DNA of 64,000 nucleotides from contig NZ_SIJK02000012.1 in the NCBI RefSeq assembly GCF_004762035.2, forward strand, positions 1 through 64,000. The letters are read 5' to 3'. Of this stretch, positions 38,055-45,659 are shown piece after piece. The translations under genes were made by a program, and so were the position numbers. The notes beneath the pieces were generated by a model. It was given only the letters and a program-made list of their open reading frames with translations, made no database searches and had not been told where the DNA came from. Numbering within the stretch: position 1 is the stretch's first letter; each line of letters starts with the position of its first letter. Source of the stretch: Candidatus Chloroploca mongolica (GTDB taxonomy: Bacteria > Chloroflexota > Chloroflexia > Chloroflexales > Chloroflexaceae).

Positions 38055-40493
38055 ATGCCTGAGCGATATATCTGTATACACGGCCACTTCTACCAACCAC
38101 CACGCGAAAATCCCTGGATCGAGTCGATTGAACAGCAAGACTCGGCCTACCCCTACCACGACTGGAACGAACGCATTACTGCTGAGTGCTATGAAGAGAA
38201 TGCTGCCTCGCGGATTCTTGATGCCCAGAATCAGCTTATTCGCATTGTCAATAACTATAGCCGCATTAGCTTCAATGTTGGTCCTACGTTGCTAAACTGG
38301 CTGGCTGACAAAGCACCCCGTGTCTATCAGGCGATCCTGGATGGCGATGCCGAGAGCATTCGCTATTTCGGGCGTGGCTCGGCGATAGCTCAGTGTTACA
38401 ACCATATTATTATGCCGCTTGCCTCACGCCGCGATAAGCTTACTCAGGTGCGTTGGGGAATTGCTGATTTTGTCTATCGCTTTGGTCGCAATCCCGAGGG
38501 GATGTGGCTACCCGAAACAGCCGTCGATCTTGAAACCCTCGATATGATGGCTGAACACGGGATTGCCTTCACGATCCTTGAACCGCATCAGGTCAGCCAT
38601 TTCCGTAAGCTTGGCGATCTCGTCTGGAATGATGTGCGTGGCGGGCGCATTGATCCGACACGCCCCTATCTGGTGCAACTCCCCAGTGGTCGCTCCATCA
38701 CGATCTTCTTTTATGATGGCCCGGTCTCCCGCGCCGTTGCGTTTGAACGCCTCCTGGTCAATGGCACAACCTTCGCCGCCCGCATTGCCGGAACCTTCAG
38801 CGAGTATCGCCCCTGGCCCCAGATCGCGAATATCGCAACTGATGGCGAAACCTATGGACACCATCATCGCCACGGTGATATGGCCCTTGCCTATGCTCTG
38901 CAGTACATCGAAGAACGTGGCCTCGCACGTCTGACCAACTATGCCGCCTACCTCGCGGCATATCCGCCGACCCATGAGGTGCAGATTGTCGAGCAGACCG
39001 CCTGGAGTTGCGTGCATGGCGTTGGTCGCTGGAGCACCGATTGTGGCTGCAATAGCGGTGGCAATCCGGGTTGGCGTCAGACGTGGCGCGCACCACTGCG
39101 CACTGCGCTTGATTGGGTGCGCGATACGCTGTCCCCACGCTTCGAGGGGCTCGGTCGTCATCTGTTGCATGATCCCTGGGCCGCCCGTGATGATTATATC
39201 CAGGTCGTCCTTGAACGTACCCCCGAACGAATCGAGGCCTTCCTGCAACGCCACGCCCGCCCGTCACTCGACGAAAGCCAGCGCATCGCTGTCTTGAAAT
39301 TGATGGAACTCCAGCGCCATCTGATGTTGATGTATACCTCGTGCGGCTGGTTCTTTGATGACCTCGCGGGAATCGAGACGATCCAGGTGATCATGTATGC
39401 AGGACGGGCTATTCAGCTTGCGCATGAACTGTTTGGCGAAGATTATGAACCCAGTTTTCTTGTGCGGCTCGCCCAGGCTCAGAGCAATGATCCCGCCCAG
39501 GGTGATGGCCGCCAGATCTATGAGCGCAAGGTTCGCCCAGCAATCGTCGATTTGCGTAAGGTCGGAGCCCACTATGCGATGTCTTCACTCTTTGCCGGGT
39601 ACGAAGAGCGCGCTCAGGTCTATAGCTATCTCGTTGAATACGAAGATTATCACCTGCTCCCCTCGGGCAAGGCACGCCTCGCGATGGGCCGGATGCACAT
39701 CAGTTCGATGATCACTGGCGAGTCGGCCCGTCTGAGTTTTGGGGTGTTGCATATGGGTGACCACAATATCTCGGGGGGAGTGCGCGAGTATCAGGGCGAG
39801 ACCGCGTATCACCTGATGATCGAAGAGTTGAGCGAGCTCTTTCTGCGCGCTGATCTTCCTGGTGTGATCCGGATGATCGATCATACGTTTGGTCGCGATA
39901 CGTCGTCACTCAAGTTGCTCTTTGGTGATGAACAACGCAAGATCCTCAAGATCGTGCTTGATTCGAGCCTCGCCGATGCGACGGCTTCGTATCGGCGGAT
40001 CTATGAGCAGCACGCCCCCTTGATGCGCTTTCTGGCAAGCCTCGGTACGCCAGTGCCCCAGGAGTTTCAGATTGCCGCCGAGTTTGCGCTCAATACCGAG
40101 TTCCGCCAACTGCTCGAAGCTGACACCCTCGATCTTGACCGCATTCATACCTTGCGCCGCGAAGCCTCACGCGCCGGGGTGACGCTTGATAGCGCTGGCC
40201 TCGGTTATAGCCTCTCGCAGACGATCGAACTGATCACCGACGCATTTCAGGCGCAACCCCGCGATCTCGCCTTGCTGCAGCAACTCGACGATGCCGTCGG
40301 TCTGGCCCGCGGGCTGCCGTTTGAAGTGGATGTCTGGCAGACCCAGAATGTCTATTATCGGTTGCTTCAGAGTACCTACCTTGATGTACGGGCCGAGGCG
40401 TCCCAGGGGTATAACGAAGCACGGCAGTGGATCGTTGCTTTTACGTCGTTAGGGCAACGTCTTGGTTTTCAAATCCGCACGGGCAGTGGGTAA
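38055..40493 (+). CDS. GH57 glycoside hydrolase with DUF3536 region
   Basis: The 812-residue protein is a glycoside hydrolase family 57 member acting on alpha-glucans. GH57 regions are visible: ICIHGHFYQPPRENPW at the start, NPEGMWLPETAV with the nucleophile Glu, and IATDGETYGHHHRHGDMA with the acid Asp. The C-terminal ~500 residues match the DUF3536 type (WSCVHGVGRWSTDCGCNSGG). The family includes amylases, amylopullulanases, 4-alpha-glucanotransferases and branching enzymes; the precise activity of DUF3536 proteins is not known to me. I start at the ATG at 38055, since frame sequence upstream lies in the repeat element. Its place between glgB and treY points to glycogen trimming or turnover. 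Confidence 0.85.
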   Translation: MPERYICIHGHFYQPPRENPWIESIEQQDSAYPYHDWNERITAECYEENAASRILDAQNQLIRIVNNYSRISFNVGPTLLNWLADKAPRVYQAILDGDAESIRYFGRGSAIAQCYNHIIMPLASRRDKLTQVRWGIADFVYRFGRNPEGMWLPETAVDLETLDMMAEHGIAFTILEPHQVSHFRKLGDLVWNDVRGGRIDPTRPYLVQLPSGRSITIFFYDGPVSRAVAFERLLVNGTTFAARIAGTFSEYRPWPQIANIATDGETYGHHHRHGDMALAYALQYIEERGLARLTNYAAYLAAYPPTHEVQIVEQTAWSCVHGVGRWSTDCGCNSGGNPGWRQTWRAPLRTALDWVRDTLSPRFEGLGRHLLHDPWAARDDYIQVVLERTPERIEAFLQRHARPSLDESQRIAVLKLMELQRHLMLMYTSCGWFFDDLAGIETIQVIMYAGRAIQLAHELFGEDYEPSFLVRLAQAQSNDPAQGDGRQIYERKVRPAIVDLRKVGAHYAMSSLFAGYEERAQVYSYLVEYEDYHLLPSGKARLAMGRMHISSMITGESARLSFGVLHMGDHNISGGVREYQGETAYHLMIEELSELFLRADLPGVIRMIDHTFGRDTSSLKLLFGDEQRKILKIVLDSSLADATASYRRIYEQHAPLMRFLASLGTPVPQEFQIAAEFALNTEFRQLLEADTLDLDRIHTLRREASRAGVTLDSAGLGYSLSQTIELITDAFQAQPRDLALLQQLDDAVGLARGLPFEVDVWQTQNVYYRLLQSTYLDVRAEASQGYNEARQWIVAFTSLGQRLGFQIRTGSG

Positions 40494-40556
40494 CAGCGCT
40501 GTTTGCGTTGCGCGACTGCACGGTCTTTGGATCGCTTTGTAGAGTGAAAGAAATCC

Positions 40557-43500
40557 ATGAAAACATCACTTCGCCCCCAGGATAAAGAAGGCATCGAGCA
40601 ACTGTTGCATCAGTTGCCACGCCACCTTCCCCGGGCAACGTACCGTCTTCAGTTTCATGCTGATTTCAACCTTGACCAGGGTGCGCAGCTTGCCGGGTAC
40701 CTGCAACGCCTTGGCATCAGTGATGTCTATGCGTCACCAATCTTGACGGCCCGTGCGGGGAGTCCCCATGGGTATGACATTACGGACCATAGCCAGATCA
40801 ATCCCGATCTGGGTGGCAACGAGGCCTTCAAACGCTTCAGTGACACCCTGTTGCGGCATCAACTTGGCCTGATCCTTGATGTGGTGCCCAACCATATGGG
40901 CATTGGTGATCTGCGCAATACATGGTGGTCGGATGTGCTCGAGAATGGACCGTCTTCAATCTATGCGCACTATTTTGATATTGATTGGGATCCTGTGCGC
41001 CCTCAGTTGCGCGCTAAAGTGTTGCTCCCCATTCTGGGGGCGCAGTATGGCGATGTGCTCGATGCCGGTGAATTGCAACTTCGCTATGCTGGCGGTGCGT
41101 TCTTCCTTGCCTACTACGAGCATCTCTTCCCGCTTGATCCATGCAGTTACGCCGATCTGCTTGGCTATAAACTTGATGCCTTGATCAGCGAGCTTGGTGG
41201 CGATCACGTCGATGTGGTCGAGTTGCAGAGTATTCTGACGGCCCTCTCGTATCTGCCTGCCCATACCGAGGTAGCCCCGGAAAAGGTACTGGAACGCAAT
41301 CGCGAAAAAGAGGTGATTAAACGACGGCTGGCCAATCTCTATGAGCAGAGCGAATCTGTTCAGGTGGCGCTGGAGGCAACCCTGGCCTTCTACAATGGCA
41401 CGCCAGGTCAACCCGAGAGTTTTGATCGTCTCGAGCAGTTGATTGCAGGTCAGCCGTATCGCCTCGCGTTCTGGCGGGTTGCCACCGAAGAGATCAATTA
41501 TCGCCGTTTTTTTGATATTAACGATCTCGCCGCGATCCGCGTCGAGTTGCCCGAGGTTTTGCAAGCAACCCATCAACTGGTGTTTCGTCTCCTTGCCGAA
41601 GGACGGGCAACCGGCCTGCGGATCGATCATCCCGATGGCCTCTGGCGCCCGCCCGCCTATTTCCACCAGTTGCAGGCAAGCTATCTTGAATACTGGGCCG
41701 CCGCAACCCTCAAAGCCGATGGTCTTGAAGCCGGTGAGGAGGCCGCCGACTCAGCCATCTTTGACCACGTTGCCGCTTGGATCACGCAGACTCTTGCGCA
41801 GAGTGAGCACGAGGGTGTTGCGTGGCCGCTCTATGTGGTCGCCGAGAAGATTCTGTCGGCTGGGGAAGATTTGCCCGCTGATTGGGCCGTGGCTGGCACA
41901 ACTGGCTACGATTTCTTGAATGAAGTCAATGGTATTTTTGTTGATCAAGCGGCACGCAAGCAACTTGATCGCCTCTATACCGATGTGGCTGGCGTGCAAC
42001 CGCGCTTTGCTAATCTCGTCAATAGCAAAAAGAAAGAGATCATGCTCGTCTCGCTGGCGAGTGAGATCAATACCCTGAGCCATATGCTCGACCGGCTCAC
42101 CGAGCGCAATCGCCACTATCGTGACTTTACGCTCAATAGCCTCACCTTCATTATCCGTGAAGTGATTGCCTGTCTGCCGGTCTACCGCACCTATATCAGC
42201 GGTCTTGACACCGTCACGCCCTGGGACGAGCGCTATGTTGAAGCCGCTGTGCGCGAGGCCAAGCGCCGTAATCCTCGTACCGCCGAGACGATCTTCAATT
42301 TTCTCTGCGATACGCTATTGCTCCGCAATCTCGACAGTTTCGCCGAAGATGCCCGCCCCGAGGTGATCCGCTTTGTGATGAAGTTCCAGCAGATCAGCGG
42401 GCCGGTGATGGCCAAGGGCGTTGAAGACACAACGTTCTATGTCTATAACCGCCTGGTCTCGCTCAATGAGGTCGGTGGGCATCCCGAGAACTATGGGCAT
42501 AGCGTTGAGTATATGCATAAGCATGCCGGTCATCGCAGTACACGCTGGCCCTCTTCGATGCTCGGCAGTTCGACCCACGATACCAAACGGGGCGAAGATG
42601 TCCGCGCCAGGATCAATGTGCTCTCAGAGATCCCTCAGGAATGGCGTCAGATCGTCAGTCGCTGGACACGCCTCAATCTGCGCAAAAAGAAGACGCGTGA
42701 TGACACGACCATGCCCTCGCGCAACGATGAGTACTTGCTCTATCAGACCCTGGTCGGGGCCTGGCCTTTTGCCAATGGCGCAACCCCTGATCCCGAGGTC
42801 TATCGCGGTGAGGCACTTGAAGGTTTCCGCGAGCGCATTGTCCAGTATATGGAAAAGGCTACCCGTGAGGCCAAGGTGCATACGAGTTGGGTCAATCCCG
42901 GTGCCGACTATGATACCGCTGTCCGCCGCTTTGTCGAGGGTGTCCTTGACCCACGGCGGAGCGGGCGCTTTCTCGATAGCCTCGCGATCTTTGCCGAGCG
43001 CGTCGCTTTCTTTGGCTTTTTCAATAGCCTGGCCCAGACCCTGATCAAACTGACGGCACCAGGGGTGCCTGATATTTACCAGGGCTGCGAGCTCTGGAAT
43101 TTGAGCCTCGTTGACCCCGATAACCGCCGTCCGGTTGATTATGCCTTGCGCGAACGCTTGCTCGATGAGATAGTCACGCGGTATGAGGCTGGTGAGCAGG
43201 CAAGTTTCGCGCAGGAGTTGTTCGAGCAGATCACCGATGGTCGCATCAAGCTCTATCTAACCTACACCGTCTTGCAACTGCGGCGTGCTAGACCAGAGCT
43301 CTTCGTCGAAGCCGGCTATCTGCCGCTTGCCGCCGCCGGTGACCGCGCCGACCACGTGGTCGCCTTTGCCCGCCAGAGCGATGCGGGCGAACTGCTCACC
43401 GTTGTCCCACGGCTGCCGTTGCGCCTCGCCAATGGCGACCGTCTGCCCCCAACTGGTGAGCGCTGGGGCGAAACGCGCCTGATCGTTCCCCACGCAGTCG

Positions 43501-43628
43501 ATGGCACCCACTACCGCGACCTGTTTACCGGGGCTACCCTGACGATCGCTACCCACGATGATCACACCGGCTTCTGGATGCGCGATGTGCTTGCCCAGTT
43601 CCCGGTAGCGTTGTTGGAACAGATCTGA
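40557..43628 (+). CDS. treY: Malto-oligosyltrehalose synthase
   Basis: The 1023-residue GH13 enzyme flips the reducing-end glucose of a maltodextrin to an alpha,alpha-1,1 bond, giving maltooligosyl trehalose. The TreY-specific sequence is clear: PRATYRLQFHADFNLDQGAQ, LDVVPNHMGIGDLRNTWW, LRIDHPDGLWRPPAYF (nucleophile Asp) and YVVAEKILSAGEDLP (acid Glu), then SSTHDTKRGEDVRARI. It is somewhat longer than many TreY (~700-950). The partner TreZ, which releases trehalose, is not in the window. It starts 63 bp after the GH57 gene. The ribosome site is weak (GAAAG). Confidence 0.94.
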   Translation: MKTSLRPQDKEGIEQLLHQLPRHLPRATYRLQFHADFNLDQGAQLAGYLQRLGISDVYASPILTARAGSPHGYDITDHSQINPDLGGNEAFKRFSDTLLRHQLGLILDVVPNHMGIGDLRNTWWSDVLENGPSSIYAHYFDIDWDPVRPQLRAKVLLPILGAQYGDVLDAGELQLRYAGGAFFLAYYEHLFPLDPCSYADLLGYKLDALISELGGDHVDVVELQSILTALSYLPAHTEVAPEKVLERNREKEVIKRRLANLYEQSESVQVALEATLAFYNGTPGQPESFDRLEQLIAGQPYRLAFWRVATEEINYRRFFDINDLAAIRVELPEVLQATHQLVFRLLAEGRATGLRIDHPDGLWRPPAYFHQLQASYLEYWAAATLKADGLEAGEEAADSAIFDHVAAWITQTLAQSEHEGVAWPLYVVAEKILSAGEDLPADWAVAGTTGYDFLNEVNGIFVDQAARKQLDRLYTDVAGVQPRFANLVNSKKKEIMLVSLASEINTLSHMLDRLTERNRHYRDFTLNSLTFIIREVIACLPVYRTYISGLDTVTPWDERYVEAAVREAKRRNPRTAETIFNFLCDTLLLRNLDSFAEDARPEVIRFVMKFQQISGPVMAKGVEDTTFYVYNRLVSLNEVGGHPENYGHSVEYMHKHAGHRSTRWPSSMLGSSTHDTKRGEDVRARINVLSEIPQEWRQIVSRWTRLNLRKKKTRDDTTMPSRNDEYLLYQTLVGAWPFANGATPDPEVYRGEALEGFRERIVQYMEKATREAKVHTSWVNPGADYDTAVRRFVEGVLDPRRSGRFLDSLAIFAERVAFFGFFNSLAQTLIKLTAPGVPDIYQGCELWNLSLVDPDNRRPVDYALRERLLDEIVTRYEAGEQASFAQELFEQITDGRIKLYLTYTVLQLRRARPELFVEAGYLPLAAAGDRADHVVAFARQSDAGELLTVVPRLPLRLANGDRLPPTGERWGETRLIVPHAVDGTHYRDLFTGATLTIATHDDHTGFWMRDVLAQFPVALLEQI

Positions 43629-43647
43629 GCGATGGAGTGTCCCCTCC

Positions 43648-44007
43648 ACGTCGTGGGAACCAACTGCGCTTGAGGCAACAGCCCGGGCCTCACCTTCGTG
43701 GGAACCAGCCGCGTAACTGTTCACATGTGGGGTAACAGGCAAGCCTGGGAGCGAGGGCGTCCCGCCCTCGGAATGCCTTCGAGGGCGGGACGCCCTCGCT
43801 CCCAGGAGAAGCGTGAACAGTTACCCAACCGCACCTTCGTTGGAACCAGCCGCGCCTGTTGCAACCGCCCAGGCCGCACCTTCGTTGGAACCAGCCGCGT
43901 CTGTTGCAACCGCCCAGACCGCACCTTCGTTGGAACCAACCGCGCCTGTTGCAACCGCCCAGACCGCACCTTCGTTGGAACCAACCGCGCTAGCGCGGCT
44001 GGTTCCA
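43648..44007. repeat. 45-bp tandem repeat array interrupted by a palindromic insert
   Basis: Three exact-length 45-bp units (43833-43877, 43878-43922, 43923-43967) share ACCTTCGTTGGAACCA and GTTGCAACCGCCCAG; a partial fourth follows at 43968. A degenerate unit (43648-43691) and a partial unit (43692-43713) lie on the other side of the palindrome at 43713-43824. The array ends in an inverted repeat of the unit (43978-44007). Because 45 is divisible by three, several frames stay open on both strands. Confidence 0.9.
43713..43824. repeat. Nested palindromic element inserted in the 45-bp array
   Basis: An inner 26-bp perfect stem (43745-43770 and 43780-43805, 9-nt loop) begins CTGGGAGCGAGGGCG. 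An outer 12-bp inverted repeat, GTAACTGTTCAC (43713-43724) and its complement (43813-43824), encloses it. The array unit breaks at the left edge and resumes within a unit past the right edge, as expected of an insertion. I believe a similar inner string is widespread between genes of Chloroflexales, but this is from memory. Confidence 0.85.
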
Positions 44008-45451
44008 ACGGAAAAACCTCTTCCACCGGAACCAGCCGTAACGACCCCGTCGGACACCTGCTAACACACGTCAGGTCGTTGTACCCATGGCACAGGTCGC
44101 ATTTGTCGGCGCGATGCGTCGGCCGCGCTGGCTCCAGCGGAATCATCGGGCTCCGCCGCAGGCGATCGCTCGCTGCCCGCAGCATTGTCACCAACGGTCC
44201 ACGCTGGGGACGCTGGTGAGGCAGCGGGACACTCGCGACGGCATCGTAGGGGCACGCTTCAATGCATTTGCCACAACCCGTGCAGGCGTCGGTGATGATC
44301 AACACACCGTTTTCGGTGCGCTCGAAGGCGTCATCAGGGCAGACTTCCACACATTCAGCACCGACACTGCATTGCCGACAGGTATCCACAACATCAAACT
44401 GATCAATCATCGCCCCATTCAGACTCAAACGGGCGCGCCCATGGCGATCGGCACATGCCTGTTCACAGATGCGACACTCTGGTGGACAGAGTTCCGGGGT
44501 GCGTACGAGAAGATGGGTGCCACGCAGCAGGCCCTTCGTGACCGCCAGTTCAACCTGGTGCTTCCGCTCTTCATCATTGCTCACCTTCTCCGAGTTGTTG
44601 ATACGGGCTTCGATGACCTGGCGCAGTTGCGCTTCAAGTTCCGGACGCTCTTCAATCAGGCGGTAAAATTCAGCCCCTGGCAGGGCAAGCACATCGGTAG
44701 GGGTTAGGGCACGCACATTCGCCCGATGAGGCTTGCTGGTCAGCAACGCCATCTCACCAAAGAAATCACCTTCGCCCAATGTAGCAATGGTCACGCCATC
44801 TTGTTCGACCATCACCTGACCATTCTCAACCAAATAGAGCGAACTCGCCGGTTCGCCCTGACGGATAATCAGGTTGCCCCGGGCAACATGCATTGGTTCC
44901 AATAACCCCGCCAAGGCCAGACGCTCCATTGGGAAGAGTTGACTCAACAGGGGGACGCGCGCCAGGGTACAGTCAACCATTCGCTGCTTGTAGACACGAC
45001 GCAAAGCCGCAGTCAGCATGGGCATACTACTCATTGCGTCGCGGAGTTCGGCAATCGGTATCTGCAAAAGGTGGCAGTCGGTTTGCGTCAGTGCACTCAT
45101 CCGCCGAAAGAAATCACCAAACAGCGGTCCTTCGCCAAAACAATCGCCACGTGACAATGCTCCCATCAACACATCGCGGCTATCTTTGTCACGCAACCGC
45201 AAAAACAGGCTCCCCTGTAACATAATGAAGAGGAACCGATCCTGTTTCTGTTGTCCTAGCAGCGTCGCCCCCGCAGGGAAAGCGCGAAACGTGCTCATCG
45301 CCAGCAGACGGCTCAATTCACCGGGCGGCACATCTTGGAAGCAATCAAGGCACGCCAGCACCGCCAGCGCTTCTTTACGCCGCATACTCTCACGCTCAAC
45401 TCGCGCCTGCGCGACAGGCGAACGGGCTGGTGAAGGTTTTTTTGCAGCCAT
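43721..45451 (-). CDS. Dual cNMP-binding domain / multi-[4Fe-4S] ferredoxin protein
   Basis: The 576-residue protein has two CAP_ED-like cyclic-nucleotide domains (~30-150 and ~165-290; the second has VENGQVMVEQDGVTIATLG and LGEGDFFGEMAL). The ferredoxin region (~310-490) follows with four Cys groups: TPELCPPECRICEQAC, DTCRQCSVGAECVEVCP, DACTGCGKCIEACPYDAV and DKCDLCHGYNDLTCVSRCP. This resembles CooF/HycB-type electron carriers. Domain order suggests that electron transfer is gated by a ligand. The final ~85 residues (LVPTKVRSGRLQQ repeats, then SWERGRPALEGIPRAGRPRS) are encoded by the 45-bp array and palindrome, not by conserved sequence. It diverges from the aldehyde oxidoreductase gene, a likely redox partner. 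AAGGT precedes the ATG. Confidence 0.85.
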   Translation of the reverse strand: MAAKKPSPARSPVAQARVERESMRRKEALAVLACLDCFQDVPPGELSRLLAMSTFRAFPAGATLLGQQKQDRFLFIMLQGSLFLRLRDKDSRDVLMGALSRGDCFGEGPLFGDFFRRMSALTQTDCHLLQIPIAELRDAMSSMPMLTAALRRVYKQRMVDCTLARVPLLSQLFPMERLALAGLLEPMHVARGNLIIRQGEPASSLYLVENGQVMVEQDGVTIATLGEGDFFGEMALLTSKPHRANVRALTPTDVLALPGAEFYRLIEERPELEAQLRQVIEARINNSEKVSNDEERKHQVELAVTKGLLRGTHLLVRTPELCPPECRICEQACADRHGRARLSLNGAMIDQFDVVDTCRQCSVGAECVEVCPDDAFERTENGVLIITDACTGCGKCIEACPYDAVASVPLPHQRPQRGPLVTMLRAASDRLRRSPMIPLEPARPTHRADKCDLCHGYNDLTCVSRCPTGSLRLVPVEEVFPLEPAALARLVPTKVRSGRLQQARLVPTKVRSGRLQQTRLVPTKVRPGRLQQARLVPTKVRLGNCSRFSWERGRPALEGIPRAGRPRSQACLLPHM

Positions 45452-45465
45452 TACTAACTACCTTA

Positions 45466-45592
45466 GGTCTCATATGCATGAACTTTAGGGCGCTAGCCCT
45501 AAGAACCCATATGTATGCTGGTGAGAACGGCCAGCGGCGCTGGCCGTTCTCACCAGCATACGTATGACGAACTACTCACAAGCCTGAACCCT
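45466..45592. repeat. Modular hairpin repeat element, copy 3 (inverted)
   Basis: Read on the minus strand it has a degraded GGGTTCAGG module, a central stem of 22 perfect pairs (45514-45535 and 45539-45560, loop GGC) that extends to ~28 with one mismatch (45508-45566), then a TTAGGGCTAGCGCCC module with AAAGTTCATGC. This is the same order as copies 1 and 2. It fills most of the divergent space between the ferredoxin and aldehyde oxidoreductase genes. Confidence 0.75.
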
Positions 45593-45622
45593 ACTATAAC
45601 ATACCAGATTGCGCGAGCAAGG

Positions 45623-45628
45623 TATAAT
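45623..45628 (+). promoter_or_regulatory. -10 box of the aldehyde oxidoreductase operon
   Basis: A consensus TATAAT, 32 bp upstream of the first ATG. A start near 45635 gives a leader of about 25 nt. No clear -35 hexamer is seen. Confidence 0.5.
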
Positions 45629-45659
45629 AGGAAAAGAAGATGATGTAGCATTGTGAGCA

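Noticed and set aside
43648-44007. Repeat array as a CRISPR candidate
   Set aside because: Units are directly adjacent with no unique spacers, and no cas genes are present.
43813-44064. Plus-strand frame encoding APSLEPAAPVATAQ repeats
   Set aside because: It is open only because the 45-bp unit is a multiple of three; the opposite strand also stays open in two frames and the frame has no partner outside the array.
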